This document shows, piece after piece, positions 54,961-64,000 of a stretch of DNA of 64,000 nt (positions are counted from its first letter, which is position 1; each line of letters begins with the position of its first letter). Origin of the DNA: Thalassovita mediterranea (lineage in GTDB: Bacteria > Pseudomonadota > Alphaproteobacteria > Rhodobacterales > Rhodobacteraceae); the NCBI RefSeq assembly GCF_001458435.1, contig NZ_CYSF01000006.1:62001-126000 (forward strand). Direction: 5' to 3'. The notes below the pieces were generated by a model. The model was not told the DNA's origin and ran no database searches. It worked only from the letters and a program-made list of their open reading frames with translations. The translations under genes were made by a program, and so were the position numbers.

Positions 54961-54984
54961 ACAGCGCAAGGCGCTGTTTTCTTT
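54961..54984 (+). terminator. Intrinsic terminator after tRNA-Tyr
   Basis: ACAGCGC and GCGCTGT pair around AAG; TTTTCTTT follows. Confidence 0.8.
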
Positions 54985-55198
54985 GCGTTTTATCTTACCT
55001 GCATTGTTTGGACTTATTTCGCTTTTGACACGCTGGCGCATTGCCTAGCGGGCGAAAAACATAGCCCTTTGCAAACCACCACCCCACCAAGCAAAACCTG
55101 AACGGCAGACTGCGCTGGCCCAAACAGATGTGCTGCGCCGGCGAACTGATTGGTCGCGAATCTCTGCCATGTGATTTCGGCACACACGACAAAGAATC

Positions 55199-55222
55199 GG
55201 CGCACGAATCGAATCGTGCGCC
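55199..55222 (-). terminator. Intrinsic terminator after the chemoreceptor gene
   Basis: GGCGCACGA and TCGTGCGCC form a nine-pair stem with a six-base loop; TTCTTTG follows on the minus strand. Confidence 0.65.
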
Positions 55223-55256
55223 GTCGTTCAAAGCTGGCACAAAAAGCAGATTCGCG

Positions 55257-56906
55257 TTACGCGGCCTGACGCCCAATGTCGTCAGATGTCAGCTCGGCCA
55301 GCGCTTCTTCATCGACCTGCGCAGCCACGGGCGTGGCGTCTACTTTCTGATCCGTTTCATGTGCCGGGGTCGTGGCCCCCTGCCCGTCAGCGGGCGCATC
55401 CTCTTCGGTACGGAAGAATGCAGTCGTGGCAAACAGATGTTCGGTTTGGTTTGTGAACTCTGCCGCAGCAACAGCCAGTTGTTCAGCTGCGGATTTATTT
55501 TCGTGGGTCACATGATCCAGCCGGTGTACCGCGTCGTTGATCTGGTTTGATCCGATGGTCAACTGGCGGGTGTTTGCGGAAATTTCGGTGATCAACTGCG
55601 ATGTCTGTTCGATATCAGGCACCAACTGCTCCAATCGTTTACCCGCATCAAAGGCGGCACCGACTGTGTCCGCGGACAACGCGCTGATTTCAGCCGCAGC
55701 CTGCTGTGAACTTTCGGCGAGCTTGCGCACCTCTGCAGCAACCACGGCAAACCCCCGCCCGTTTTCACCAGCACGCGCAGCTTCCACCGCAGCGTTCAGC
55801 GCCAACAAATCTGTTTGACGGGCGATTTCCTGCAAAATGCCAATACGCTCTCCGATGGTTCTCACCGCTGTTGCTGTTTCAATCACGGCCTTGCTGGAAT
55901 CGCGCGCATCTTCGGCTGCTTTGCGAGCGATCTGTTCGGTCTTATCCGCGCTGTCTGCATTTGCTTCGATGTTTGCCATCATCTCTTCGACAGCGGCAGA
56001 CACCTCTTCGCTCGAAGCGGCCTGAATGCTGGCGCCGTTCGACAAGAGATCTGATGTCGTTGCCACCTCCGTCGAACCAGCCTTTAGATTCGCCGCTGCA
56101 GAACCGACGCTGCCGATGGTTTCGCGTAACTTCACCACCATATCATATTGGGCGCCCTGTAGCGCCGTGACTTCGCATTTGTCCTTCACCTTGACACACT
56201 GACTCAGATCACCGGACGCAATCCGATGCGTCAGATTGACCGCGTTTTTCATACGTAGGGACACGCTACGAGAAATGTAGATTGTGAAGGCCAACGAAAT
56301 CACCAATGCAACGATTGAGGTCGCGATCAGTTTTTCGCTCGTCGCCTCATACTGCGCCTCGGATGCAACCAGAGAGGCCGACAGACTGGCCGCATAAAGC
56401 CCCTGCAGCTTGGTCGCCAGCCCCGCCGCTTCGTCAACGCTGGCTTTGACCTGCCCGTGATACATTGCGTTGGCCGCCGCGGGATCGCTTTCATGCGCCT
56501 TCACTGCCTCTTGGCTGTGGGCGGAAAACTGGGCAATCTTTTCTTCCAACTGCACCAGAATTTCAGCCTCGCTTGGCGTGGCAATCCCCTTCAGCTCTCC
56601 GGTGACGTAAGACACAAGAAAGGCTTGTTTTTCCAAATCATCTTTCAAGGCGGCGATGCGCTTGGCATCTTCATCCGCCGCGCCCGACCACTCGATCAGA
56701 ATATCGGCCAGGTTCAGTCGCATCTGCTGCGTCGTGATCACCAGATCCTTGGTGAACAGATATTTGGACGAGTCGCTTTTGCCGATCTGCTGCGTCGTTT
56801 CATTGGACGTAAGCAGCGCAGTATTCGCGATGAACAGGCTGCCGCACAGGATTGCCAGCATGGTGGCAAAGGCGAGGTAGAGTTTGGTGACAAGCGTAAT
56901 TAGCAT
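55257..56906 (-). CDS. Methyl-accepting chemotaxis protein
   Basis: Membrane chemoreceptor of 549 residues. Spans near 9-29 and 188-206 flank a four-helix-bundle periplasmic domain (about 35-185). A HAMP domain (about 207-260) leads to the signalling hairpin, whose tip reads [49 protein letters not shown] precedes the ATG. There is no C-terminal pentapeptide for CheR binding; the end is an acidic Ala/Thr-rich tail. No chemotaxis or flagellar genes are nearby, so this is an orphan receptor. The ligand is unknown. Confidence 0.95.
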   Translation of the reverse strand: MLITLVTKLYLAFATMLAILCGSLFIANTALLTSNETTQQIGKSDSSKYLFTKDLVITTQQMRLNLADILIEWSGAADEDAKRIAALKDDLEKQAFLVSYVTGELKGIATPSEAEILVQLEEKIAQFSAHSQEAVKAHESDPAAANAMYHGQVKASVDEAAGLATKLQGLYAASLSASLVASEAQYEATSEKLIATSIVALVISLAFTIYISRSVSLRMKNAVNLTHRIASGDLSQCVKVKDKCEVTALQGAQYDMVVKLRETIGSVGSAAANLKAGSTEVATTSDLLSNGASIQAASSEEVSAAVEEMMANIEANADSADKTEQIARKAAEDARDSSKAVIETATAVRTIGERIGILQEIARQTDLLALNAAVEAARAGENGRGFAVVAAEVRKLAESSQQAAAEISALSADTVGAAFDAGKRLEQLVPDIEQTSQLITEISANTRQLTIGSNQINDAVHRLDHVTHENKSAAEQLAVAAAEFTNQTEHLFATTAFFRTEEDAPADGQGATTPAHETDQKVDATPVAAQVDEEALAELTSDDIGRQAA

Positions 56907-57237
56907 TTAAGCCTCGGCTTTCTCGATAAAACTCGTGGGTACACACGCGCGAAATGGGATGATCGGGCTGCGGATAGCAGGGGCCCCCGTATGCGGGATA
57001 CCGAGGCTTTGACGCTGCTGGCCGTCAACTCGACGCAGATGTCTTAAGGTAAACTACGGTATATTCCGTGATCCCTTTAGCAGGGCGGCCATTTTTCAAC
57101 GCTACGGAGCCCAAGTTTCGCGACCATCGCCGCGCTGGCCGAGGTTGGAAAAAGTGTGAATCCACCCTGTCTTGGCGCGCGACCTGTGCCTATAGTGGCA
57201 AAAAACACGATCGGTATTGATTGAGGCAGTAAGAGAT
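56907..57237. other. Gap between the chemoreceptor and glycosyltransferase-like genes
   Basis: About 330 bases holding the divergent promoters. I see no confident -35/-10 pair, RNA element or gene. Confidence 0.45.
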
Positions 57238-58254
57238 ATGGCGAAATCCACAGCGCGCGCAGCGGTCGCGGACGACAGGTACAATCTGGTAATCGTCGCG
57301 CACGCCGGACGTCTACAATACGAAGCCGTTCTGTTCGCCGCCTCTTTCCATCACACCAATCCTGATTTTGCCGGTCGTTTCTTTGTCGCGGTCCCCGAAA
57401 ACGGTCCGAAATGGCCACAGGATCCAATGATCGACGACCCGCGCATTATTGACCTGCTGGAAGGGTTCGGTGCGGAAATAGTCAGATTTCCTTCGGTGCA
57501 TTTTGGGGCGGAATATCCTTACGGCAACAAGATCGAAGCGTTGATGGCCCTGCCCGAAGGCGAACCATTTGTGTTTTTCGACACTGATACGCTGATCACC
57601 GCTGATCTAAACCAAGTTCCGTTTGATTTCGACCACCCCGGCGCATCCGAGCGTGTCGAAGGCACATGGCCTGTGATCGAACTATATGGTCCAGGGTACA
57701 CCGAAATCTGGCAATCGCTGTATGATCGGTTCGATTTAGATTTTGACAGTTCGCTGGATCTGGACCAGCCCGATGAATACTGGCGCCGTTACCTTTATTT
57801 CAACGCCGGTTACTTCTTTGGGCGTTGTCCGCATGAGTTTGGCACTCTCTACGCAGAATTTGCGACTTCGATCCGCAATGATCCCCCTGCACCCTTGGTC
57901 TGCCAAGCGCTGAACCCGTGGCTGGATCAAATCGTTCTGCCTTTGGTAATCCATGCCCTTGGCGGGGGACGCGGCGCGCTGCCAGAGGGGTTGTTGGATG
58001 GGACGGTCAGCTGCCACTACCGCTATATGGCGCTGCTCTATGCGCGTGAAAGCGACGAAGTCATTGATTTCGTGACTGAGATCGCTAGCCCCAATCAGGT
58101 CAAGCGGGTTCTGAAAGAGTATGACCCGATGAAACGGTTCATTTTCCAGAACAAGGGTAACAAGGCCCGTGGACTGTTCGATCAGAACAACCTGCCGACC
58201 AAAGAGATCAAGATCCGCAAGCGCCTGAAAAATCACAATCTGTGGGTTCGCTGA
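57238..58254 (+). CDS. Glycosyltransferase-like protein with DxD motif
   Basis: 338 soluble residues. A Rossmann-like N terminus (NLVIVAHAGRLQYEAVLFAASF) is followed by FVFFDTDTLIT around residue 115, a DxD motif typical of GT-A glycosyltransferases, and a NAGYFFGRCPHEFG block that resembles GT8-type substrate loops. AAGAGAT precedes ATG 57238. No named family can be assigned with confidence. Donor and acceptor are unknown, and the neighbours (chemoreceptor, metY) give no hint. Confidence 0.65.
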   Translation: MAKSTARAAVADDRYNLVIVAHAGRLQYEAVLFAASFHHTNPDFAGRFFVAVPENGPKWPQDPMIDDPRIIDLLEGFGAEIVRFPSVHFGAEYPYGNKIEALMALPEGEPFVFFDTDTLITADLNQVPFDFDHPGASERVEGTWPVIELYGPGYTEIWQSLYDRFDLDFDSSLDLDQPDEYWRRYLYFNAGYFFGRCPHEFGTLYAEFATSIRNDPPAPLVCQALNPWLDQIVLPLVIHALGGGRGALPEGLLDGTVSCHYRYMALLYARESDEVIDFVTEIASPNQVKRVLKEYDPMKRFIFQNKGNKARGLFDQNNLPTKEIKIRKRLKNHNLWVR

Positions 58255-58466
58255 TCCCCAATTGTCTGCAGACCGCCCTAAGGGGCAGTTGGTAATTTAT
58301 GATGCCATGCAGCGCGAACCGCGGCGACTAGAATTTTGATCCTGAATTCCTTAGGAAAATAGATCATTTTCCGTATTTGCGGCGAATTGCCTCCGTTTTT
58401 ATTGTCTGTTGTTCTTCCTTGGCCTATCCCAAGGGCAAAGTTGACGATTGTCCCAGGAGGAACCTC

Positions 58467-59756
58467 ATGACCGACGCCCCCAACTACGGCTTCGACACGC
58501 TGCAAATTCACGCAGGCGCGCATCCCGATCCTGCCACTGGCGCCCGCCAGACGCCGATCTATCAAACCACCGCCTATGTTTTCCGCGATGCGGATCACGC
58601 GGCCAAATTGTTCAACCTGCAAGAGGTTGGCTATATCTATTCCCGCCTGACCAACCCCACCGTGGCCGTTCTGCAGGAACGCATTGCCACCCTTGAGGGC
58701 GGTGTTGGCGCGGTTTGCTGCTCTTCCGGTCACGCGGCGCAGATCATGGCGTTGTTCCCGCTGATGCAGCCCGGCAACAACGTGGTTGTATCCACCCGCC
58801 TCTACGGTGGGTCGATCACCCAGTTCAGCCAGACCATCAAGCGTTTCGGCTGGTCGGCGAAATTCGTCGATTTCGAAGATCAGGCCGCTGTTGAGGCCGC
58901 CGTGGATGAAGACACCCGCGCCATCTTCTGTGAATCGGTTGCCAACCCCGGCGGTTACGTCACCGACCTGCCCGGGATCGCTGCCATTGCTGACAAGGTT
59001 GGCCTGCCGCTGATCGTTGATAACACCTCGGCCACGCCGTACCTGTGTAACCCGATTGCCCACGGCGCCACGCTGGTTGTGCATTCGATGACCAAATACC
59101 TGACTGGCAACGGCTCCGTCACCGGTGGTGTTGTTGTGGATTCGGGCAAGTTCGACTGGGGTGCCAGCGGCAAGTTCCCGTCGCTGTCCGAGCCAGAGCC
59201 CGCATACCACGGCCTGAAGTTCCAAGAGACCTTCGGCCCGCTGGCCTTCACCTTCCACGGCATCGCCATTGGTCTGCGCGATCTGGGCATGACGCTGAAC
59301 CCGCAGGCGGCTCACTACACGCTGATGGGCATCGAAACCCTGTCGCTGCGCATGGAGCGTCACTGCGAAAACGCATTGAAGATCGCGGGCTGGCTGGAAA
59401 GCAACGAACATGTAGAGCGCGTGACCTACGCGGGCCTCGACAGTTCGCCCTACAAAGCGCGCGCAGAACAGATCTGCCCCAAAGGCACCGGTGGCCTGTT
59501 CACCGTGGCGCTGAAAGGTGGCTATGACGCCTGCGTCAAGTTCGTGGATAGCCTGGCGCTGTTCAGCCACGTGGCAAACCTGGGCGATGCGCGGTCGCTG
59601 GTGATTCACCCGGCATCGACCACCCACCGTCAGCTGACCGAGGAACAACAGATCGCCGCCGGTGCAGGCCCGAACATTGTGCGCATCTCGATTGGGATCG
59701 AAACCGCAGACGACCTGATCGCCGATCTGGAACAGGCGCTGAACGCTTCGGCATAA
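58467..59756 (+). CDS. metY: O-acetylhomoserine sulfhydrylase
   Basis: PLP enzyme of the Cys/Met metabolism family, 429 residues, joining O-acetyl-L-homoserine with sulfide (or methanethiol) to make homocysteine (or methionine). Marks are YGFDTLQIHAGAHPDPATGARQTPIYQTTAYVF, the PLP Lys in VVHSMTKYLTGNGSVTGG and the SLGDARSLVIHPASTTH-type end (NLGDARSLVIHPASTTHRQL). The length above 420 favours MetY over cystathionine gamma-synthase. AGGAGG lies before ATG 58467. It can use the sulfide made by the cysI operon. No SAM riboswitch is visible upstream. Confidence 0.96.
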   Translation: MTDAPNYGFDTLQIHAGAHPDPATGARQTPIYQTTAYVFRDADHAAKLFNLQEVGYIYSRLTNPTVAVLQERIATLEGGVGAVCCSSGHAAQIMALFPLMQPGNNVVVSTRLYGGSITQFSQTIKRFGWSAKFVDFEDQAAVEAAVDEDTRAIFCESVANPGGYVTDLPGIAAIADKVGLPLIVDNTSATPYLCNPIAHGATLVVHSMTKYLTGNGSVTGGVVVDSGKFDWGASGKFPSLSEPEPAYHGLKFQETFGPLAFTFHGIAIGLRDLGMTLNPQAAHYTLMGIETLSLRMERHCENALKIAGWLESNEHVERVTYAGLDSSPYKARAEQICPKGTGGLFTVALKGGYDACVKFVDSLALFSHVANLGDARSLVIHPASTTHRQLTEEQQIAAGAGPNIVRISIGIETADDLIADLEQALNASA

Positions 59757-59782
59757 TCATCAGCGTCTGAACTGAACAAAAG

Positions 59783-59812
59783 AAAGGCCGGACAGATGTC
59801 CGGCCTTTTTAC
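59783..59812. terminator. Intrinsic terminator between metY and the SIMPL gene
   Basis: AAAGGCCGGACA and TGTCCGGCCTTT form a twelve-pair stem with a two-base loop and T run; it suits the two convergent genes. Confidence 0.88.
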
Positions 59813-59844
59813 ATTTACACGCTGATAGCAGATAGGTTTGCTGA

Positions 59845-60534
59845 TCATTTCAACTCGATCACCAGCGTTACGGTCTGGGTCAATTCGACCTCACCCGCCT
59901 CTACCGGCATATCCGACATCGCGGCCATCTCCATTCGCATCATCGGCACAGGCGCACCCTGTTGTGTGATCGTCGAAATCGACAGCACATCGCCCAGCTC
60001 AGCGCCTGCTGCCTCGGCATAAAGGGCGGCTTTTGCCAGCGCATCCTTGACCGCTGCCTGACGCGCAGCATCCTGCGCAGGGCGCGGATTGGCCAAGGCG
60101 AACCGCAAACCGCGGAAATGATTGGCCCCGTCAGCGACCACTGCGGTTAGAACCGCCCCGACCTGATCCAGATCGCGGATCCGCACATTCAGGGTGTTGG
60201 CTGCTTCATAGCCTTCGACCCGGCGTTGGTTGTTCGACCCGTAGCTTTCCAAAACATTCAACGACAGGTTGGAGGTTTGCAAATCAGCCCCCGAAATCCC
60301 CATCTCTTTCAGACGCGCCACAACATTCTGGGCGGCGGCGGCGGTCTGCGCCATCGCATCCGCCGGGGTTTTGGCGCGTTTTTGGACCCCAATCTGTACT
60401 GTCGCCAAATCGGGCTCAGCGGCGATAACACCCTGACCCTGAACTGTAATCTGGCGCATCACCTCAGCCGTTACTGGTGTCATCGTCAGTGTGAAAGCCA
60501 GCGCTGTCGCACAAAATTTTGGAAGAAATTTCAT
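59845..60534 (-). CDS. SIMPL domain (DUF541) exported protein
   Basis: 229 residues with a signal peptide (MKFLPKFCATALAFTLTMTPVTA). The SIMPL domain begins RQITVQGQGVIAAEPDLATVQIGVQKRAKTPADAM and repeats once with AANTLNVRIRDLDQVGAVL, as in the BP26/YggE family. AGGAG lies six to seven bases before ATG 60534. The family forms ring-like oligomers in the periplasm; a role in envelope stress has been proposed for YggE. It stands alone. Confidence 0.9.
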   Translation of the reverse strand: MKFLPKFCATALAFTLTMTPVTAEVMRQITVQGQGVIAAEPDLATVQIGVQKRAKTPADAMAQTAAAAQNVVARLKEMGISGADLQTSNLSLNVLESYGSNNQRRVEGYEAANTLNVRIRDLDQVGAVLTAVVADGANHFRGLRFALANPRPAQDAARQAAVKDALAKAALYAEAAGAELGDVLSISTITQQGAPVPMMRMEMAAMSDMPVEAGEVELTQTVTLVIELK

Positions 60535-60694
60535 CTTTTTCTCCTGCATGAAATTGGCTTCACCCTGCGCCTTATTCTCAGCAACGACAAGAGCATGGGC
60601 CGGTCCAGCCGCTGCCTCGGCAATAAGCTGCCCTCATGGATAAAATCCGGCAAAAACACTCCCGTCGCAGGCCATGAGGTGTTAAAGCGGGTAT

Positions 60695-63484
60695 ATGAAG
60701 CCGAATTTTGCATTATCGCTTTCGTTTGAAGGCATTGACCTGTTGCATCGCGCCCCGGATGGCTGGCGCGCAGTTGGCCATGTGTCTTTCGAAGATCCCA
60801 ACCTAAGCAGCGCAATTACAGAGCTGCGTGAACAGTCTCAGACGCTTGCGCCCGAGGGGGTCACCAGCAAACTGATCCTGCCGCAAAATCAGGTTAAATT
60901 TCTCACCCTACCCCTGGGTGGAACACGCCCTGCGGGATACCGCGCGCTGGCCGAAAACGCACTGGAGGGCGCAACGCCTTATCCCCTGCAGGATCTGGCG
61001 ATTGACTGGCGTGCGGACGGCGCGACGCTGCATGTGGCTGCGGTTGCCAAAGAAACCTTGGCCGAGGCCGAAGGTTTCGCGCAGGAACACGACTTCAATC
61101 CGGTGAGTTTCACCGCAGAGCCAACCAGCGATTTCCCCGGTGAGCCGTTTTTTGGCGCCACCGAAACCGCGACCGCACTGTTGTCAGGCCCTGTTACACC
61201 CGACGATGACGCCACCGCGGTCATCGGTCCGGCAATTTTTCCAAGCACAACGCCGGAACCGATCAGCGCGCCTGAAATTGCCGTCATGGACGCCCCCGAA
61301 GAGGCGGGGCCGGTTGTGGCAACTCCCTCTGCCAACGCAGACACTGCGCAGACTGATTACTCACAACTGGCCCTCGACATTGAGGACGAGTTGAGCCCAG
61401 CGATCCCCCTGTCCGAAGAAGAGTTGGAACTCATCAAGGCCGCAGAGGATACGAAAGAGGTAAATGCCAAAGATGGAGGCGATACGCTGGCGCCTTCGAT
61501 CGATCTTTTCACGCAACAAGCTGCAGCGGGCGACGACACGACTGAGGGTGATGCGCCCCTGCCGGACGCCGCGGATCTGTTGGCAAAGCCCGATCTGACT
61601 GTTGAAGCGGCATCGGACGATGTCGCGGCGCAAGACACGATAGACGAGAACGCCCCAGCAGACATCGCACCAGATCAGGCAGACACAGCAGAACAAACCG
61701 AACAGCCAACTGGCGGTTTTTCCTTTGCCAGCGTGCGCGCCCGCCCTCTTGCGGCAACGAATGACGAAACACCCGGCGATGCGGCGCCAAAACTGGATGG
61801 CGCGCAACGCGGTGCCACCTTTGAAGGTGTGCGCAAGCTGACCTTGCGCCCCGACCGCGACGCAACTACCGGCTCTGCAACGACCCTACCCCCTGCCGCA
61901 CCACCGACCGCCCCCGCGACCGGTGCGGAGGCCGCGAACGCCACTGCGCTGTTGAAAGTGGCAGACAGTCTTGGCCCGACAGACGAAGGCGCGTCGGACC
62001 AAACCGAACAATCCAAACCTGACACAGCTGAAAAGAGCGCGACAGAACAACCGCCTTCGATGGCGGTGTTTGGCACCCGCAGCGAAACGACCAAGGTTGG
62101 CGGCAAACCGCGTTACCTGGGCTTGATCCTGACCGCCGCGTTGCTGGTTGGCTTTGTCATTGCCTATGGCTGGGCGTCGTTGGGGGAACGTGGCACCGAG
62201 GGATCCTTCACCGACCTGGCGTCGCAACAGGCCGAGGCGCCCGCATCGGCTGAGGTCGCAACCAGCGCCATTCCTGCCCCCACCGAAGAGCGTCCCTTGC
62301 CCGCCGTCGAAGGTGCCACCCTACAAGCCGCCCCCGACACGGATGAGGTCGCCGACCTGCCACCAGAACTACAGTACGAACCAGAGGCCCCAGCTGAAGC
62401 AGAGACCGTCGAAGCCATCGACGGCGTCGCAGAAGACGACACCGCCGATCTGGCAGAGATCACCGATACCGCCGAACCTGCGCCAGAAGTGGTCGAGATC
62501 AGCACCGCTGAACGCTATGCGTCAAGTGGGATTTGGGATGCAGCGCCTACGCGCCCAAATACGCCTGATGCTGCCTCGCTTGAAGATCTGTATATCGCGT
62601 CGATTGACCCGGATGTGCCGGCATTTGATGCGGTTGCACTGCCGGATGCTGGCCGCGTGCGTTCAGACATCACACCACCTACCCAATCACTGCCCGCAGC
62701 GGCTGGCACGACATTCTCGTTTGATCAACGTGGTCTGGTCACGGCCACCCGCGAAGGTGCCCTCACCCCGGACGGTATCCTGATCTATCTGGGCAAACCG
62801 CCCGTCCGTCCTGCCAACTTGCCTGAACGCGCGCCCGCGGCTGACGCAACCGAAGCTGTCCCCGGAGAAATCAGCGCCGAAGAACTGGAGCGGCGGTCTA
62901 AGGTACGCCCACAGGCACGGCCTGAAAACCTGATCGAAACCAACGAGCGCAGCCAATTGGGCGGTCGTACCCGTAGCGAACTAGCAGGCCTGCGACCTAA
63001 ACTGCGCCCCGAGGGGTTGGCCGAAGCGAATGAACAGAACCGCCTTGCCCTTTTGAACAGTGCTTCTGCCCCGCTCGTTGACCTAAGCGGCGAAACCCGT
63101 GATGCGATCAACGAAGCGGTGGCGCAGTCTGTCGTATCCACCTCGTTGAAACCCAAGGCACGCCCGCAAAACCTCGATACCTCTGTCTCGGGGTCTGTTC
63201 AGGTTGCCTCTGCCGTACGTTCACAGCCGCAACTGCCCTCTTCCGCTTCGGTTGCGCGTCAGGCGACTGTGAAAAACCAGCTGAACCTGCGCAAGGTCAG
63301 CCTGATCGGGATTTCTGGCAAGTCGGGCGCGCGAAATGCACTGGTGCGAATGAAAAACGGCCGCATAAAAAAGGTCAGCGTAGGTGATCGCCTTGACGGT
63401 GGGCGCGTAACAGCCATCAGTGACAGTGAGCTGCGCTATAAACGGTCGAGCCGCACGGTTGTGCTGAAAATGCCTCGCGGTTAA
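60695..63484 (+). CDS. Large bitopic protein with GspL/PilM-like N terminus and GspC/PilP-like C terminus
   Basis: 929 residues. Residues 1-140 resemble the cytoplasmic actin-like part of GspL/PilM (SKLILPQNQVKFLTLPL, then ALAENALEGATPYPLQDLAIDW and LHVAAVAKETLAEAEGFA). An acidic Ala/Pro/Thr-rich linker (about 140-470) leads to one span (LGLILTAALLVGFVIAYGW, about 475-494) and a second long linker. Residues about 700-830 hold four RPxxRPxxL-type repeats. The C terminus (about 860-929: SLIGISGKSGARNALVRMKNGRIKKVSVGDRL, then GGRVTAI) resembles the GspC/PilP homology region. This is my reading of fold motifs, not a search result. The GGTG start context is weak. No type II secretion or pilus genes are adjacent. 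Confidence 0.7.
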   Translation: MKPNFALSLSFEGIDLLHRAPDGWRAVGHVSFEDPNLSSAITELREQSQTLAPEGVTSKLILPQNQVKFLTLPLGGTRPAGYRALAENALEGATPYPLQDLAIDWRADGATLHVAAVAKETLAEAEGFAQEHDFNPVSFTAEPTSDFPGEPFFGATETATALLSGPVTPDDDATAVIGPAIFPSTTPEPISAPEIAVMDAPEEAGPVVATPSANADTAQTDYSQLALDIEDELSPAIPLSEEELELIKAAEDTKEVNAKDGGDTLAPSIDLFTQQAAAGDDTTEGDAPLPDAADLLAKPDLTVEAASDDVAAQDTIDENAPADIAPDQADTAEQTEQPTGGFSFASVRARPLAATNDETPGDAAPKLDGAQRGATFEGVRKLTLRPDRDATTGSATTLPPAAPPTAPATGAEAANATALLKVADSLGPTDEGASDQTEQSKPDTAEKSATEQPPSMAVFGTRSETTKVGGKPRYLGLILTAALLVGFVIAYGWASLGERGTEGSFTDLASQQAEAPASAEVATSAIPAPTEERPLPAVEGATLQAAPDTDEVADLPPELQYEPEAPAEAETVEAIDGVAEDDTADLAEITDTAEPAPEVVEISTAERYASSGIWDAAPTRPNTPDAASLEDLYIASIDPDVPAFDAVALPDAGRVRSDITPPTQSLPAAAGTTFSFDQRGLVTATREGALTPDGILIYLGKPPVRPANLPERAPAADATEAVPGEISAEELERRSKVRPQARPENLIETNERSQLGGRTRSELAGLRPKLRPEGLAEANEQNRLALLNSASAPLVDLSGETRDAINEAVAQSVVSTSLKPKARPQNLDTSVSGSVQVASAVRSQPQLPSSASVARQATVKNQLNLRKVSLIGISGKSGARNALVRMKNGRIKKVSVGDRLDGGRVTAISDSELRYKRSSRTVVLKMPRG

Positions 63485-63608
63485 CCGGCGCTTCGGCTGC
63501 CTTGGCATCCAAAACTGCACCGCGCAGCAGCATTCCACATCGTTTGTTCGTAAATCCGGCATAAACGCCCCCAGATGGTGCGTTTTTTGCTGAGCGACCT
63601 GTGCTATC

Positions 63609-63632
63609 GTCACATTTGCGAACATATGTGAC
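63609..63632. promoter_or_regulatory. Interrupted palindrome upstream of the antiporter gene
   Basis: GTCACAT and ATGTGAC are perfect complements ten bases apart, about 70 bases before the antiporter ATG. It may be an operator; the protein that binds is unknown. Confidence 0.35.
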
Positions 63633-63702
63633 ACTCACAGGCGCGCCGTATCTTTCCGCAGCGCGTCAGGACACCCTTTTAACCGGACGCTGGCCGCACC
63701 TG

Positions 63703-64000
63703 ATGCAAGATTTTCTCTTTTCCGCCTCTATCTACCTCATCGCTGCAGTGATTGCTGTGCCGCTGGCCGCGCGGCTCGGACTGGGATCCGTGCTGGGTTA
63801 CCTCAGCGCTGGGATCATTATCGGGCCCGTTCTGGGACTTGTGGGGTCAGAAACTCAGGACCTCCAGACCTTTGCCGAATTTGGCGTGGTGATGATGCTG
63901 TTCATCATCGGTCTGGAACTGGACCCGCGCGCGCTATGGGCCATGCGACATCGTTTGATCGGCTTGGGCGGGTTGCAGATCACCCTGACGATGGCCGCCA
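63703..64000 (+). CDS. CPA2 family cation:proton antiporter, N-terminal part (cut by window edge)
   Basis: Membrane antiporter of the KefB/KefC/RosB kind; the first 99 codons are present. Three hydrophobic helices are visible: FSASIYLIAAVIAVPLAARL, VLGYLSAGIIIGPVLGLV and EFGVVMMLFIIGLELDP, which carries the LFxxGLEL signature. The ATG at 63703 has no strong ribosome site, and a GTG at 63628 is in frame. The remainder, including any RCK/TrkA-N domain, lies beyond the window. Confidence 0.85.
   Translation, partial: MQDFLFSASIYLIAAVIAVPLAARLGLGSVLGYLSAGIIIGPVLGLVGSETQDLQTFAEFGVVMMLFIIGLELDPRALWAMRHRLIGLGGLQITLTMAA

Larger units (their letters stand above)
54933..55256. other. Gap between tRNA-Tyr and the chemoreceptor gene
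   Basis: About 320 bases without a supportable gene. It contains the tRNA-Tyr terminator (54961-54984) and the chemoreceptor terminator (55199-55222). Nothing else is recognised. Confidence 0.5.

Noticed and set aside
58255-58466. Possible SAM-II or other SAM riboswitch before metY
   Set aside because: I looked for the conserved GCTAAA segment and the paired H-type pseudoknot stems and did not find them.
63221-63638. Minus-strand open frames at the end of the large bitopic protein gene
   Set aside because: They are antisense to a conserved-looking C-terminal domain and lack ribosome sites.

Overview
The window is a 64 kb piece of an alphaproteobacterial chromosome, most probably a marine Rhodobacteraceae/Roseobacter-group bacterium. 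The evidence is the moderately high GC content, the single-step (C4/Shemin) 5-aminolevulinate synthase HemA with an FNR-type site upstream, a TRAP C4-dicarboxylate transporter with DctBD, a form II CODH-like cox cluster, the DUF2849-cysI-cysH-DUF934-fpr sulfur assimilation operon, and an infC gene that appears to start at ATA. I cannot name a genus from sequence alone. No phage, IS element, CRISPR array, rRNA or replication origin is visible. It reads as ordinary chromosomal backbone with small accessory spots.

Layout. 1-3.3 kb: PBP1A (cut by the left edge), AmiC-type amidase and an aminotransferase, all on the minus strand. 3.3-5.5 kb: an M48 protease with TPRs and a DsbA-like thiol oxidoreductase. 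5.5-9.3 kb: ispG, a RodZ-like HTH membrane protein and hemA on the minus strand. 9.6-12.8 kb: an M20 dipeptidase, a glycosyltransferase and a sulfotransferase-like gene. 12.9-15.4 kb: two tRNA-Asp and two tRNA-Val copies around a pirin gene and a small secreted protein. 15.4-21.5 kb: an HU-like protein with a long basic tail, lon, a PAS-only sensor and tgt. 21.7-24.7 kb: SPFH/NfeD pair, two Fe-S assembly genes and tpiA. 24.8-31.3 kb: TRAP transporter dctPQM with its dctBD two-component system. 31.4-33.5 kb: a P450, an Rdx selenoprotein-W-like protein and an Lrp regulator. 33.6-37.7 kb: assimilatory sulfate reduction operon. 37.9-40.4 kb: an acidic membrane-anchored protein, infC, a methyltransferase and a small membrane protein. 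40.6-45.0 kb: coxGSLM-like molybdenum hydroxylase. 45.5-48.3 kb: a hybrid histidine kinase. 48.4-52.9 kb: hisB, hisH, hisA, hisF and hisE with two unrelated small genes between them. 52.9-54.9 kb: CoA-binding protein, zinc-ribbon protein, rlmB and tRNA-Tyr. 55.3-60.5 kb: chemoreceptor, glycosyltransferase-like gene, metY and a SIMPL-domain protein. 60.7-63.5 kb: a large single-pass membrane protein whose two ends resemble GspL/PilM and GspC/PilP. 63.7 kb to the end: the start of a CPA2 cation:proton antiporter.

How the genes work together. Sulfate assimilation is coherent: APS-type CysH, siroheme-dependent sulfite reductase and a ferredoxin/flavodoxin-NADP reductase sit in one operon, and metY elsewhere in the window uses the sulfide. 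C4-dicarboxylate uptake is coupled to dctBD, and two palindromic sites exactly 33 bp apart lie upstream of dctP. The DctD-like regulator has lost both the sigma-54 contact loop (GAFTGA) and the Walker A lysine, and I see no -24/-12 promoter. The strongest candidates for something undescribed are the GspL/GspC-like fusion protein (60.7-63.5 kb), the degenerate DctD with its operator pair, and the ATA start of infC.
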